Shown: positions 15,482-23,616 of the stretch, one piece after another | Layout: each line of letters opens with the position of its first letter | Position numbering within the stretch: the first letter of the stretch is position 1 | Source of the DNA: a virus | Direction: 5' to 3' (one strand) | IMG/VR virus record: IMGVR_UViG_3300037193_001172 | Span: 1-64,000 of that record | DNA: 64,000 nt | Notes under the pieces: generated by a model | Database searches by the model: none | The model's input: the letters and a program-made list of their open reading frames with translations, nothing else | Told to the model about the DNA's origin: nothing | Made by a program: the position numbers and the translations under genes

Positions 15482-15516
15482 TTGACAACGTGTGCCTGAC
15501 AGGCACACACTACAAT
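15482..15516 (+). promoter_or_regulatory. Predicted promoter of replication unit 2
   Basis: Perfect TTGACA at 15482-15487. CACACT (15506-15511) is the -10 at an 18-base spacing and matches the hexamer used at 12,069. A better -10, TACAAT at 15511-15516, is too far from the -35 unless another element is used. The strong ribosome-binding site AAAGGAG (15527-15533) and ATG at 15541 follow directly. Confidence 0.65.
15490..15508. promoter_or_regulatory. 19-bp palindromic operator, copy 2
   Basis: Perfect inverted repeat GTGTGCCT-GAC-AGGCACAC, with arms identical to the site at 12055-12073 and the same place between promoter boxes. It would allow one dimeric regulator to control both replication units. 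Confidence 0.7.
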
Positions 15517-15540
15517 TACCAACCAGAAAGGAGATCCACC

Positions 15541-15996
15541 ATGCTGTTCGAGCGTCTTGTTACCGCCCTCGAAGCCATCGCGAAAGCGCTGGCCGAAGGC
15601 AAGTCCATCCCCGGCGTGATCCCCGGTGCGGCCGCCGCTGCTCCGGCTCCCGCCGCTGCGGCCCCGGCCGACGCGAAGCCGACCACGCGCGGCAGCGGCG
15701 GCAAGAAGCAGGAGACGGCTGCTCCGGCTGCTGCTACCACGGCGGCTCCTGCTGCCCCGGCCGCTGCCACCCCGCCTCCGGCTGTCAACACGATCCCGTA
15801 CGACCGGCTGAAGAAGGCGGTGATCGATCTGGCGCAGGTGCCCAACGGCGGCCGCGCCGCTGCCGTCGCGCTGCTCGACAGCTACGGCGTGAAGAAGGCC
15901 GACGCTGCGCCGCCCGAGAAGTGGCCGGAAATGTTCGAGAAGGCCGTCGCGGAAATGACGCGCCTGACGAGCGACACCGGTGGCGATTTCGCGTAA
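15541..15996 (+). CDS. Hypothetical protein with Ala/Pro-rich linker, 151 aa
   Basis: ATG at 15541 follows a strong AAAGGAG. An N-terminal helix (LFERLVTALEAIAKALAEGK) is joined by about 60 residues of Ala/Pro/Thr linker to a helical C-terminal domain (RLKKAVIDLAQVPNGGRAAAVALLDSYGVKKAD) of a type I recall at the ends of phage recombination or single-strand-binding proteins. First gene of unit 2, which otherwise encodes DNA metabolism. Exact role unknown. Confidence 0.72.
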   Translation: MLFERLVTALEAIAKALAEGKSIPGVIPGAAAAAPAPAAAAPADAKPTTRGSGGKKQETAAPAAATTAAPAAPAAATPPPAVNTIPYDRLKKAVIDLAQVPNGGRAAAVALLDSYGVKKADAAPPEKWPEMFEKAVAEMTRLTSDTGGDFA

Positions 15997-16008
15997 CCGG
16001 CATCACCT

Positions 16009-16032
16009 GCCTGGCCCCGCAAGGGGCCAGGC
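16009..16032 (+). terminator. Strong RNA hairpin without T-tract
   Basis: Perfect 10-bp stem GCCTGGCCCC / GGGGCCAGGC with a GCAA tetraloop, placed in the 55-base gap between two genes. No T run follows, so it may be an RNA processing or stability element or a partial terminator rather than a full stop. Confidence 0.5.
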
Positions 16033-16051
16033 TCAACCGAGGGGCTTGGCG

Positions 16052-16243
16052 ATGGACGACCACAAATTCAATCTGCTATTTGAAATGGAACAGACGCGCG
16101 ACGATGCACTGAAAGCCGAACGCGCCGAGCTGCGCGAGTTCCGCCGTGCAATGCTGCACTGGCAAGAGATGATGTTTTCTCTCGCAGCGATCCAGTGCCT
16201 GGCTCTGCTCGGCCTGCTCGTTGCCTACATCGTGAAGGGCTGA
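16052..16243 (+). CDS. Single-pass membrane protein, 63 aa
   Basis: Residues 1-38 are a charged helix or coiled coil and 42-61 a membrane segment (SLAAIQCLALLGLLVAYIV), with a short basic end. An in-frame start at 15980 lies in the previous gene; ATG 16052 is preferred. Unknown role. Confidence 0.62.
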   Translation: MDDHKFNLLFEMEQTRDDALKAERAELREFRRAMLHWQEMMFSLAAIQCLALLGLLVAYIVKG

Positions 16244-16247
16244 AGCC

Positions 16248-17444
16248 ATGAAGCATTCCATCTTCTCCGCATCCGGTGCGTCGCGCTGGTCCGCATGCCC
16301 TGGCTCGCTTGCGCTGAGCCGCGGTGCGCCGCGCACGAGCAACCCGGCCGCGCGCGAGGGTACCGCCGGTCACACCCTGGCCGAGCACTGCCTGGCCGTG
16401 GACGCGCCGCTCCCTGAGCCCGTGGATCACGAGGGCGAGATCATCGAAGTGGAAGGCTTCGAGATCGAAGTCACCGAAGACCTGGCGCTGGCCGTGCAGT
16501 CCTACGTGGACTACGTGCGCGGCTTCAGCGGCCTGCGCTGGACCGAGACGACCAGCAACTACGCCAACCTGCTCGGTGTCGACACCGAGGAAGGCTTCGG
16601 CACGAACGACTGCATCATCCTCGACGGCACGATCCTGCACGTCATCGACCTGAAGCTCGGTCGCGGGTTCGTCGATCCTGTCAAGAACAAGCAGTGCATC
16701 CTCTACGCCGCCGGTGCGGTCGACGCGATCGAGGCGGTCGGCGAAGAGATCACCGAGATCCACATCCATATCTTCCAGCCGCGCGTGAGTGAGAAGCCGA
16801 TCCCGTACGTGCTGACGCGCGACGAGCTGCGCGAGCAAGTAGAGCTGCTGCGCGCCGCTGCACAGCGCGCGCAGGAGGCGATGCTCACGTTCGCGCCTGA
16901 ATCCATCCGCGATTGGAAGTGGGTCAAGGAATACCTGCACGCTGGCGAGACGCAGTGCAAGTATTGCCCGGCCGCTGCGTTCTGCCCGCAGCTGCGCGGC
17001 TACGCCGAAGACCTGACAGGTGACGACATCGATTACATCGGCGGCGCCGGCCCTGGCTTCCTGTCCGAAGCGTTGAGCCGCGTGCCGCTGGTCGAGCGCT
17101 GGATCGAGGCGGTGCAGGAAGCGGCCATGTCGCGGCTCTCCGCCGGCAAGCCGGTCGACGGCTACAAGCTGGTGCTCGGCCGCGAGGGCAACCGCAAGTG
17201 GACCGATGCCGAGAAGGCGGAAGCCGCGTTTGCCGACTTGGATGTTGCACTCACCCATGCACCGGCGAAGCTGCTGAGCCCGGCGCAGATCGAGAAGGCG
17301 CTGAAGAAGGCCAAGATCAAGCGCGACCTCGATCCGCTCATCACCCGCAACCCCGCCAAGCCGACGATGACGGTCGAGACCGACCCGCGTCCGGCCTGGA
17401 GTCCGAACGAAGCGATCGCCGAAGAGTTCGGTATCGTTGAGTGA
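16248..17444 (+). CDS. DUF2800 family PD-(D/E)XK nuclease, 398 aa
   Basis: Cas4/RecB-like fold: EGTAGHTLAE (E37, H42, E46), a GTNDC motif (D121), VIDLKLG (D134-x-K136) and the KNKQCILYAAGA helix. A Cys cluster CKYCPAAAFC (C237, C240, C246) may hold an iron-sulfur or zinc site. This family is found beside DUF2815, family A polymerase and VRR-NUC genes in phages and is thought to process DNA ends in replication or recombination. Length is typical. Confidence 0.82.
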   Translation: MKHSIFSASGASRWSACPGSLALSRGAPRTSNPAAREGTAGHTLAEHCLAVDAPLPEPVDHEGEIIEVEGFEIEVTEDLALAVQSYVDYVRGFSGLRWTETTSNYANLLGVDTEEGFGTNDCIILDGTILHVIDLKLGRGFVDPVKNKQCILYAAGAVDAIEAVGEEITEIHIHIFQPRVSEKPIPYVLTRDELREQVELLRAAAQRAQEAMLTFAPESIRDWKWVKEYLHAGETQCKYCPAAAFCPQLRGYAEDLTGDDIDYIGGAGPGFLSEALSRVPLVERWIEAVQEAAMSRLSAGKPVDGYKLVLGREGNRKWTDAEKAEAAFADLDVALTHAPAKLLSPAQIEKALKKAKIKRDLDPLITRNPAKPTMTVETDPRPAWSPNEAIAEEFGIVE

Positions 17445-17509
17445 CCCTCTGCGCCGTGGGGATCACGGCGCCCGTACTGCCCGGATGGCAGATCAACAGG
17501 AAAAGTGAA

Positions 17510-18118
17510 ATGACCACCAGTGCAACCAAAGTGATGCTGAAGAACGTGCGCCTGGCTTTCCCGGTGCTCGAAACCCCCGAAGCGTTCCAGGGCCAGGGCA
17601 AGCCGCGTTACTCGGCGACGCTGCTGTTCGATCCGGGTAGCGAGAACCACAAGGCCATCGAGGCAGCGATGCTCGCCGCAGCCGGTGCGAAGTGGGGCGT
17701 GAACAAGGCGGCCGCTGCTGTCGCCGGTCTCACCAAGAACGGCAAGGTCGCCCTCGGCGACGGCAACGAGAAGGACAAGTACGAAGGCTTCGAGGGCAAG
17801 CTGTATATCGGCGCGCACTCGAAGGAGAACGCCCCGCCGACGCTGCTCGACGGCCAGCGCAAGACGTTGCCGCGCAACACCGGCATGATCTACGCCGGCT
17901 GCTACGTCAACGCCAGCGTCGAGATCTGGGCACAGGACAACCAGTACGGCAAGCGTCTCAACGCGAGCCTGCGGGGCCTCCAGTTCGTCAAGGATGGCGA
18001 TGCGTTTTCGGGCGGCCGTCCGGCCGACGCCGACGAGTTCGAGCCGGTGGAAGGTGCTACCGCCACCGACGAAGACTTCGACAGCGCTGAGAAGGCGGTC
18101 GACGAAGAGTTCGCGTAA
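17510..18118 (+). CDS. DUF2815 family single-strand-DNA-binding-like protein, 202 aa
   Basis: The sequence KVMLKNVRLAFPVLETPEAFQGQGKPRYSATLLFDP and the central DGNEKDKYEGFEGKLYIGAHSK match the DUF2815 pattern, including the acidic C-terminal tail (ATDEDFDSAEKAVDEEFA) that resembles single-strand-binding protein tips. Probably coats single-stranded DNA for the polymerase and DUF2800 nuclease. ATG at 17510 has an AGGAAAAG ribosome-binding site; an upstream in-frame start at 17441 lies in the previous gene. Confidence 0.82.
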   Translation: MTTSATKVMLKNVRLAFPVLETPEAFQGQGKPRYSATLLFDPGSENHKAIEAAMLAAAGAKWGVNKAAAAVAGLTKNGKVALGDGNEKDKYEGFEGKLYIGAHSKENAPPTLLDGQRKTLPRNTGMIYAGCYVNASVEIWAQDNQYGKRLNASLRGLQFVKDGDAFSGGRPADADEFEPVEGATATDEDFDSAEKAVDEEFA

Positions 18119-18319
18119 GAACAGCTGGGCGGCTCGCCGTCCCCCGAGTGGCTGCAACTTGACAGCCTACCTCCCGCCAGTCTTCTCTCAGGTTGCCCGC
18201 GCTTCGAGAGCCTGAGTTAGTGATCCAAAGCATGGGCGAGCCTTAAACGTCCAACATGCGATGGCTGGAACGAGCGTGTGGCCCCGACGACACCGGGGCA
18301 CTCTTCTCTGGAGCGCCGC
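18119..18319 (+). other. 201-base intergenic stretch with nested inverted repeats
   Basis: No convincing gene. GGCTCGCC (18131-18138) can pair with GGCGAGCC (18235-18242), enclosing CTCAGG...CCTGAG (about 18187-18216). The alternative GCATG...CATGC overlaps the outer arm. A TTGACA at 18159-18164 has no good -10. The region may be a structured leader for the polymerase gene or a regulatory RNA; this is only suggested by the pairing. Confidence 0.4.
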
Positions 18320-20365
18320 GTGACTGTATTCGCCGACTCGGAAACCTTCAGCTGGGTGCCGCTTTCAAAGGGCCTGCTGAACTACGCCGATCAGTCCGAG
18401 ATCCTGATCTTCACGTACGCGTTCGACGATGGCCCAGTGCAGCTGTGGCAGCCGGACATCGAGCCAATGCCAGAGGACTTGCGCGCAGCCATTGAGCGCG
18501 GCGAGCGCTTTGTCTTCCACAACTCGCAATTCGACCGCACGCTGTTGCGTGCCAACGGTGTTTGGATTCCGGTCGAGTGCATCCACGACACGATGATCCA
18601 GGCGTTCGCGCATGGCCTGCCCGGTCAGCTCGAAGAGCTGTGCCGCGTGTTCGGGCTGACTGACGAAGCCAAGAGCAAGGCCGGCAAGCAGCTGATCCAT
18701 CTGTTCTGCAAGCCGAACAAGAAAGGCCAGCGCAACACGCGCGACACGCATCCGAAGCAGTGGGACGAGTTCTGCGTCTATGCGAAGCAGGACGTGGTTG
18801 CAATGCGCGCTCTCTACAGGCTGCTGCCGCGCTGGAACTATCCTGATGGCAGCGACTACCAGGTGTGGCTGCTCGACCAGCGCATCAACGACCGTGGCGT
18901 GGCGATGGATCTGGAGCTGGCGCGCGCGGCGATCGCTGCTGCGGCCGACACCAAGGAAGCGCTGGACGCCGATGTCGTCGAGGCTACCGACGGCGACGTG
19001 CAAGCGGCGACGCAGCGCGATCTTCTGCTCAAGCACATCGCCGAAGCCTACGGCGTCACCCTGCCGGACATGCGCGCCGACACGCTGCAACGCCGGATCG
19101 AGGACGAGTCGCTGCCGCTGGAGCTGCGCCAGCTGCTCGCGCTGCGCGTGCAGTCGAGCCGCAACACCGCATCGAAGTACACCGCGATCCTCGAAATGAC
19201 GGCCAGCGACGGCCGGCTCCATCACTCGCTGCAATTCTGCGGCGCGCCGACCACCGGCCGGTGGAGCGGGCGCAAGCCGCAGTTCCAGAACTTGATGCGC
19301 CCGACGATGGCGCCCAACGACATCGACGAGGCGATCGGCCACATCAAGTCCGGCCACGTGACGATGCTGTACCGGGACGTGGCGCAGGTGCTCGGCAATG
19401 CCGTGCGCGGTACGATCATCGCGCCGCCAGGCCGCAAGCTGATCGCCGCGGATCTATCGTCGATCGAGGGCCGCATGCTGGCGTGGCTCGCGCGCGAGCA
19501 GTTCATCCTCGACTTCTACCGCGACGTGGACATGGGCCTGGTGGCGTACGACAGCTACATGCTGGCCTACGCCATGTGCTTCGGCGTCGACCCGGCGTCG
19601 GTCATCCGTAAGCAGCGCCAGATCGGCAAGCCAATCGAGCTCGCGTTCGGCTACGGCGGCGGCGTTGCGGCGTTCTTGAACTTCGCGATGGTCTACCACT
19701 TGGACTTGCAGGAAGTCGCCGAGGCGGTGTGGGCCACCGGCGACAAGAAGTTCCTGGTGCAGCTGCGCGACGAGAAGTACGAGTGGGCCAAGAGCAAGCG
19801 CTACCACGCCGGCCTCGACCGGTTCCAGTACAGCGCGTTCGAGTACACCAAGCTGAAGTGGCGCGATGCGCGGCCGCTGACGGTGAAGTTCTGGGCCGAT
19901 CTCGCCACGGCTTTCGGCAACGCCGTGCGCACCGAGAAGAAGATCTACTCTGCCGGTCCGATCCAGTTCCTCCGCACCGGCCAGTGGCTGCGCATGCGCC
20001 TGCCGTCCGGTCGGCAGCTGTGCTTCCTCCAGCCGCGCAACGATGCCAAGGGCCTGAGCTATGCCGGCGTCAACAAGTACACGCGCAAGTGGGGCCGCGT
20101 CTCGACGCACGGCGGGAAGCTGGCCGGCATCGCCACCCAGGCCGCGGCAAGCGACGTGCTGCGCGCGGCGCTGCCCCGCCTGGAAGCCGAGCAGTACGAG
20201 ACGGTGATGAGCATCCACGACGAGGGGATCTGCGAGGTACCGGACAGCCCGCTGTTCACCGCCGAGCGGATGAGCGAGCTGCTGACGATGGAGCTGCCGT
20301 GGGCACCGGGGCTGCCGTTGGCGGCCGATGGTTTCGAGACGTACCGCTACAGGAAAGGAGAGTGA
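18320..20365 (+). CDS. Family A DNA polymerase with 3'-5' exonuclease, 681 aa
   Basis: DEDDy proofreading domain: ADSET (D6, E8), HNSQFD (D72) and YAKQD (Y154, D158). Polymerase domain: motif A AADLSSIEGR (D378), motif B RKQRQIGKPIELAFGYGGG (K431 region) and motif C HDE (H633-D634-E635). All catalytic residues are present. No 5'-nuclease domain. GTG at 18320 places the exonuclease motif right at the N-terminus and follows a GGAG; a GTG at 18278 is possible but poorly placed. The replicative polymerase of this phage, acting with the VirE-type primase-helicase. Confidence 0.92.
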   Translation: MTVFADSETFSWVPLSKGLLNYADQSEILIFTYAFDDGPVQLWQPDIEPMPEDLRAAIERGERFVFHNSQFDRTLLRANGVWIPVECIHDTMIQAFAHGLPGQLEELCRVFGLTDEAKSKAGKQLIHLFCKPNKKGQRNTRDTHPKQWDEFCVYAKQDVVAMRALYRLLPRWNYPDGSDYQVWLLDQRINDRGVAMDLELARAAIAAAADTKEALDADVVEATDGDVQAATQRDLLLKHIAEAYGVTLPDMRADTLQRRIEDESLPLELRQLLALRVQSSRNTASKYTAILEMTASDGRLHHSLQFCGAPTTGRWSGRKPQFQNLMRPTMAPNDIDEAIGHIKSGHVTMLYRDVAQVLGNAVRGTIIAPPGRKLIAADLSSIEGRMLAWLAREQFILDFYRDVDMGLVAYDSYMLAYAMCFGVDPASVIRKQRQIGKPIELAFGYGGGVAAFLNFAMVYHLDLQEVAEAVWATGDKKFLVQLRDEKYEWAKSKRYHAGLDRFQYSAFEYTKLKWRDARPLTVKFWADLATAFGNAVRTEKKIYSAGPIQFLRTGQWLRMRLPSGRQLCFLQPRNDAKGLSYAGVNKYTRKWGRVSTHGGKLAGIATQAAASDVLRAALPRLEAEQYETVMSIHDEGICEVPDSPLFTAERMSELLTMELPWAPGLPLAADGFETYRYRKGE

Positions 20366-20367
20366 CG

Positions 20368-20670
20368 ATGAACAACTGGGTCAAATTTGCTATCAACGCC
20401 GCTGAGATCCCGGAGCAGTTCACGAACATCGACATGGCAAAGTCTGATGTCCACAAAATTGAAGACCAGATTTTGGTCTACGTGTCGGAGTGCGACGCGC
20501 CTCCCACCACGGACGTTCCAGCGTGCATCAGCTTCACCCAGGCGCTGCTCGACAAAATGCCTGGGAAGCCTTGCGTCCATCTAGCTTTTAGCTTTGCGTT
20601 GATGGTCGTCGGCTGCTTGCAGGGAATCGATCTGGTACGAATGGAGCAAGCGAAAGCGAAGAAACACTGA
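20368..20670 (+). CDS. Hypothetical protein, 100 aa
   Basis: Strong AAAGGAG upstream and ATG at 20368. Base composition is visibly more AT-rich than that of neighbouring genes, a hint of recent acquisition. Helical, with four Cys and a hydrophobic C-terminal half (VHLAFSFALMVVGCLQGI). Sits between polymerase and VRR-NUC. Unrecognised. Confidence 0.66.
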   Translation: MNNWVKFAINAAEIPEQFTNIDMAKSDVHKIEDQILVYVSECDAPPTTDVPACISFTQALLDKMPGKPCVHLAFSFALMVVGCLQGIDLVRMEQAKAKKH

Positions 20671-20951
20671 TGGGCCGCGCTGAAGCTACCGTCGAAGACT
20701 ATCTGCGCGGGCGCGTCAAAGCGCTCGGCGGCGAAGTGCGGAAGGTTCTCTATCAAGGCCGGCGTGGCGCGCTCGATGCCTGGTGCTTCCTGCCAGGCGG
20801 CCGGCTCATCATCGTGGAGTGCAAGCGCCCCAGCCGCAACAAGCTCGATCCGTTGCAAGAGGACGAGCTGGCGTGGCTGCTGCGCATGGGGTTCAAGGCA
20901 ACATGGGTCAACTCGAAGGAGCAAGTCGATGAAATTCTGCGTAGCGTTTGA
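20670..20951 (+). CDS. VRR-NUC domain nuclease, 93 aa
   Basis: A stand-alone VRR-NUC: helix with Glu5, GALDAW (D36), IIVECKRP (E50-x-K52) and Gln63 in the following helix. Stand-alone phage VRR-NUC proteins cleave DNA junctions or structured ends and dimerise. Overlaps the upstream stop by one base; ends inside the next gene. Confidence 0.88.
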   Translation: MGRAEATVEDYLRGRVKALGGEVRKVLYQGRRGALDAWCFLPGGRLIIVECKRPSRNKLDPLQEDELAWLLRMGFKATWVNSKEQVDEILRSV

Positions 20952-21225
20952 TAAGGCGACACTGGAGGCAGCGATAGGCGTCGTGCCGGACGGTATCGAG
21001 TTCGGCAAGACCGGTTTCTACATCGTCGAGATCAACGACGCTCACGTGGCTGTGTTCGTGGTTTCGCCCGAGACGCTGTTCGAGATCGACCTGGTGCATT
21101 TCACCCTGCACTCGTTGCAGATAATCCACCAGCAGCTCGGCGTCTTGCTCACGCCACCGGTCCTGTTGCACCTGATGCAGCAGATCGGCCAGGGTTCCGT
21201 CATGGCATCGAAGGCGGCGCACTGA
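20929..21225 (+). CDS. Hypothetical protein, 98 aa
   Basis: ATG at 20929, inside the end of the VRR-NUC gene, behind a GGAG. Predicted alpha/beta with two strands (GFYIVEINDAHVAVFVVSPE) and a C-terminal helix. No motif. Shares one base with the next start. Confidence 0.62.
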   Translation: MKFCVAFDKATLEAAIGVVPDGIEFGKTGFYIVEINDAHVAVFVVSPETLFEIDLVHFTLHSLQIIHQQLGVLLTPPVLLHLMQQIGQGSVMASKAAH

Positions 21226-21665
21226 TGACCGTCATCGCGTGGGACGGCAGCCCGCGGCTGGTCGCGGACAAGCAGATGACGATCGCGGACAGCCGCTTCC
21301 CTACGGTGAAGCTGCATCGCGGTCCTCGCGGTGAAGTGTACGGCTTCACCGGCGATCCGTTTCTGTGCATGGCGCGCATGGAGTGGCTGAAGAACGGCGG
21401 CGAGCCGAGCGAGTATCCGAAAGCCGAGGGGGACGCCTTTGCTCGGTTGCTCGTGCTCGATGCCAGCGGCCTGTCGTACTTTGAGAGCAGCCCTTATCGG
21501 ATACAGGTCTACTCTCCTTTCATGGCATTCGGTTCCGGCATGGACTTTGCGATTGCCGCGATGGCAATGGGCGCAGACGCAGTGCGCGCGGTCGAGATCG
21601 CATGCCAGTTCGACACCGGCTGCGGCATGGGCATCGACGTGATGGAGTTCGAGAGTGCTCTTTGA
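21225..21665 (+). CDS. Proteasome/HslV-like Ntn-hydrolase fold protein, 146 aa
   Basis: Starts MTVIAWDGSPRLVADKQMT, the strand order of proteasome beta or HslV-like proteins, with Thr2 at the place of the catalytic nucleophile. The later segments EVYGFTGDP, FLCMARMEWL and GSGMDFAIAAMAMGADAVRAVEIAC match the Gly-Ser-Gly and helix pattern of that fold. Phages carry such stand-alone proteins; whether they are proteases is unknown. Located between VRR-NUC and helicase genes. Confidence 0.7.
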   Translation: MTVIAWDGSPRLVADKQMTIADSRFPTVKLHRGPRGEVYGFTGDPFLCMARMEWLKNGGEPSEYPKAEGDAFARLLVLDASGLSYFESSPYRIQVYSPFMAFGSGMDFAIAAMAMGADAVRAVEIACQFDTGCGMGIDVMEFESAL

Positions 21666-23076
21666 CCCACGCCTGCCGCAGAAGCTGATGATCGCTCACG
21701 GGCTCTCGCGCCCGCGAGTGAACATCCACGCGTCGCCTGGCCTGGGCAAGACGGTCTCTGCGTACACCGTGCTCGACACGCTCTCGCTCGTGGCCGACCC
21801 GTACCCGGCGCTGGTCATTGGCCCGAAGCGCGTGGCGAACAGCGTGTGGACGCGAGAGGCGATGAAGTGGGATCACCTGCATCACCTGACGATCGACAAG
21901 GCGATCGGCACCGAGGTCGAGCGCCGTGCTGCGCTGCGCAACCTGGCCGATGTCACCACAATCCACTACGGACTGCTGAGCTGGTTGATCGAGCAGTACA
22001 AGGGCAAGCCCTGGCCGTTCCGCACCGTGATCCCTGACGAAGCGACGCGCCTGAAGCATGCGCGCCCGTGCTGGCGGCGGAACAAGGGCGGCAAGCCGTT
22101 CCTCCAGATCTCCGGTGGATCGTCGAACGCCGGTGCACTCGCGCGGCGCGCCGACCAGACGGCGTTCTGGATCAACATGACCGGCACGCCTGCGCCGAAC
22201 GGGCTGAAGGATCTCTGGGCGCCGCAGTGGTTCATCGACTTCGGCGAGACGCTGGGCAACTCGTACACCGCATTCACCAACCGCTGGTTCTACCAGCGCC
22301 GGGGCACGGACAAAGAGCAAGCCATCTTCGAGCCGCATGCGCATGCGCACGACGAGATCACGCGCCGCATCAAGCCGACCACGATCAGCCTCAACGCGTA
22401 CGACTACTTCGACATTGCCCGGCCGCGCGAGGTCGACATCGAGATCGAGCTGCCAGAGGATGTGATGAAGCAGTACCGCAAGCTGCATCGCGAAGCAGTG
22501 TTAAAATTGTCAGAAGAGAAGACGATCACGGCGGTCAACGCCGGTGTCGTCACCGGCAAGTGCTTGCAGTTCGCCAGCGGCCACGTGTTCGACAGCGACC
22601 AGGTTGCGCACTTCATCCACGACGAGAAGCTGCAAGCACTGGAGTCGCTGATCGAGAACTTGAACGGCGCGCCGTTGCTGGTGGCCTACAACTTCACCCC
22701 TGATCGCGACGCGATCCTGCGGCGCTTCAAGTTCGCCGAGCTGCTGCCGTCGGATCACCGGCAGCAGGCCGTCGAGGATCGCTGGAACCGCGGCGAGATC
22801 CCGCTGCTACTCGTGCATCCGGCGTCTGCCGGTCACGGGCTCAACCTGCAATACGGCGGCTGCGACCTGTGCGTCTACAGCGGCATGTGGGATCTGGAGC
22901 TGTATGAGCAGATCATCGAACGCATCGGCCCGGTGCGCCAGATGCAGGCCGGGCTGAAGCGCCTGGTCAACGTGTACCGGCTGATCGCGACGCACACCTT
23001 CGACAAGGTGACGTTCGACCGGCTGCGGAGCAAGAGCGATGTTCAGCAGGCAGTGATGGAGGCTACGCGAGCATGA
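21655..23076 (+). CDS. SNF2-type DNA helicase/translocase, 473 aa
   Basis: Motif I ASPGLGKT (K32), motif II PDEAT (D128, E129), motif III TGTPAPN near residue 180, motif V ASAGHGLNLQYGG near 382-394 and motif VI QIIERIGPVRQ near 420. Spacing and length are those of compact phage SNF2 helicases that work with family A polymerases and VRR-NUC nucleases. GTG start; overlaps the HslV-like gene by 11 bases. Confidence 0.88.
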   Translation: MLFDPRLPQKLMIAHGLSRPRVNIHASPGLGKTVSAYTVLDTLSLVADPYPALVIGPKRVANSVWTREAMKWDHLHHLTIDKAIGTEVERRAALRNLADVTTIHYGLLSWLIEQYKGKPWPFRTVIPDEATRLKHARPCWRRNKGGKPFLQISGGSSNAGALARRADQTAFWINMTGTPAPNGLKDLWAPQWFIDFGETLGNSYTAFTNRWFYQRRGTDKEQAIFEPHAHAHDEITRRIKPTTISLNAYDYFDIARPREVDIEIELPEDVMKQYRKLHREAVLKLSEEKTITAVNAGVVTGKCLQFASGHVFDSDQVAHFIHDEKLQALESLIENLNGAPLLVAYNFTPDRDAILRRFKFAELLPSDHRQQAVEDRWNRGEIPLLLVHPASAGHGLNLQYGGCDLCVYSGMWDLELYEQIIERIGPVRQMQAGLKRLVNVYRLIATHTFDKVTFDRLRSKSDVQQAVMEATRA

Positions 23077-23279
23077 GCCGCACTTACGACATCGCATGCG
23101 ATCAATGCAAAGTCGCACTATGGATAGGCCAGGCCGGCTCAGGCAACGAGCGCGGTTATATCTACACTGACGCTGAGCGTCTTCGCGCACTCAATCAGTT
23201 TCTATGGGATCACGTTGAGCATCCGTTGGTGTTCAAGGTGGACTGGCTGAACGAATACAAAGAGGCGCCCCGTGCGTAG
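23073..23279 (+). CDS. Small CxxC protein, 68 aa
   Basis: ATGA overlap with the helicase. CDQC at residues 9-12 is followed by a helical stretch; only one Cys pair is present. Unknown function. Confidence 0.62.
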   Translation: MSRTYDIACDQCKVALWIGQAGSGNERGYIYTDAERLRALNQFLWDHVEHPLVFKVDWLNEYKEAPRA

Positions 23280-23616
23280 ACTCCGTTCCAATCACCCAGC
23301 GCAGCGCACCGAGATCGCGCGCCAGTACCGCGTCAACGAGTTCTACGACGTGGTTGCACCGAACGGTCTCATCATCGGCGCCGTGAAGTACGGTTTCTTC
23401 AACGGCACGCACTGGTGCTTCTCGATCCGGCTCGCCAACGGTTCCGATTGCCACGGCATCGCGCCGACCGAGTACGGCGACTTCGACATGCAGTACGCAC
23501 CGGCGCCCTGGCAAGCGCCGGTTGTGCAGCGGCCCCAGGCCGCACCCGAGCCCAAGGTCACGCACCGCCGTGACGCTGAAGCGTTGTTGTGCCTACCGAA
23601 AGGAGAAAAGACATGA
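23272..23616 (+). CDS. Hypothetical protein, 114 aa
   Basis: Overlaps the upstream gene by eight bases. N-terminal 75 residues look like a beta-rich domain (EFYDVVAPNGLIIGAVKYGFF...HWCFSIRLANGSDCHG) that may bind a ligand; the rest is Pro/Ala-rich. No known match. Confidence 0.62.
   Translation: MRRLRSNHPAQRTEIARQYRVNEFYDVVAPNGLIIGAVKYGFFNGTHWCFSIRLANGSDCHGIAPTEYGDFDMQYAPAPWQAPVVQRPQAAPEPKVTHRRDAEALLCLPKGEKT

Noticed and set aside
18159-18187. Promoter for the DNA polymerase gene
   Set aside because: A TTGACA is present at 18159, but no acceptable -10 at 16-18 bases follows, so it is not called as a promoter.
18256-18495. 79-codon plus-strand gene overlapping the polymerase start
   Set aside because: Shares the sequence of the exonuclease domain in another frame; no ribosome-binding site and no coupled overlap.
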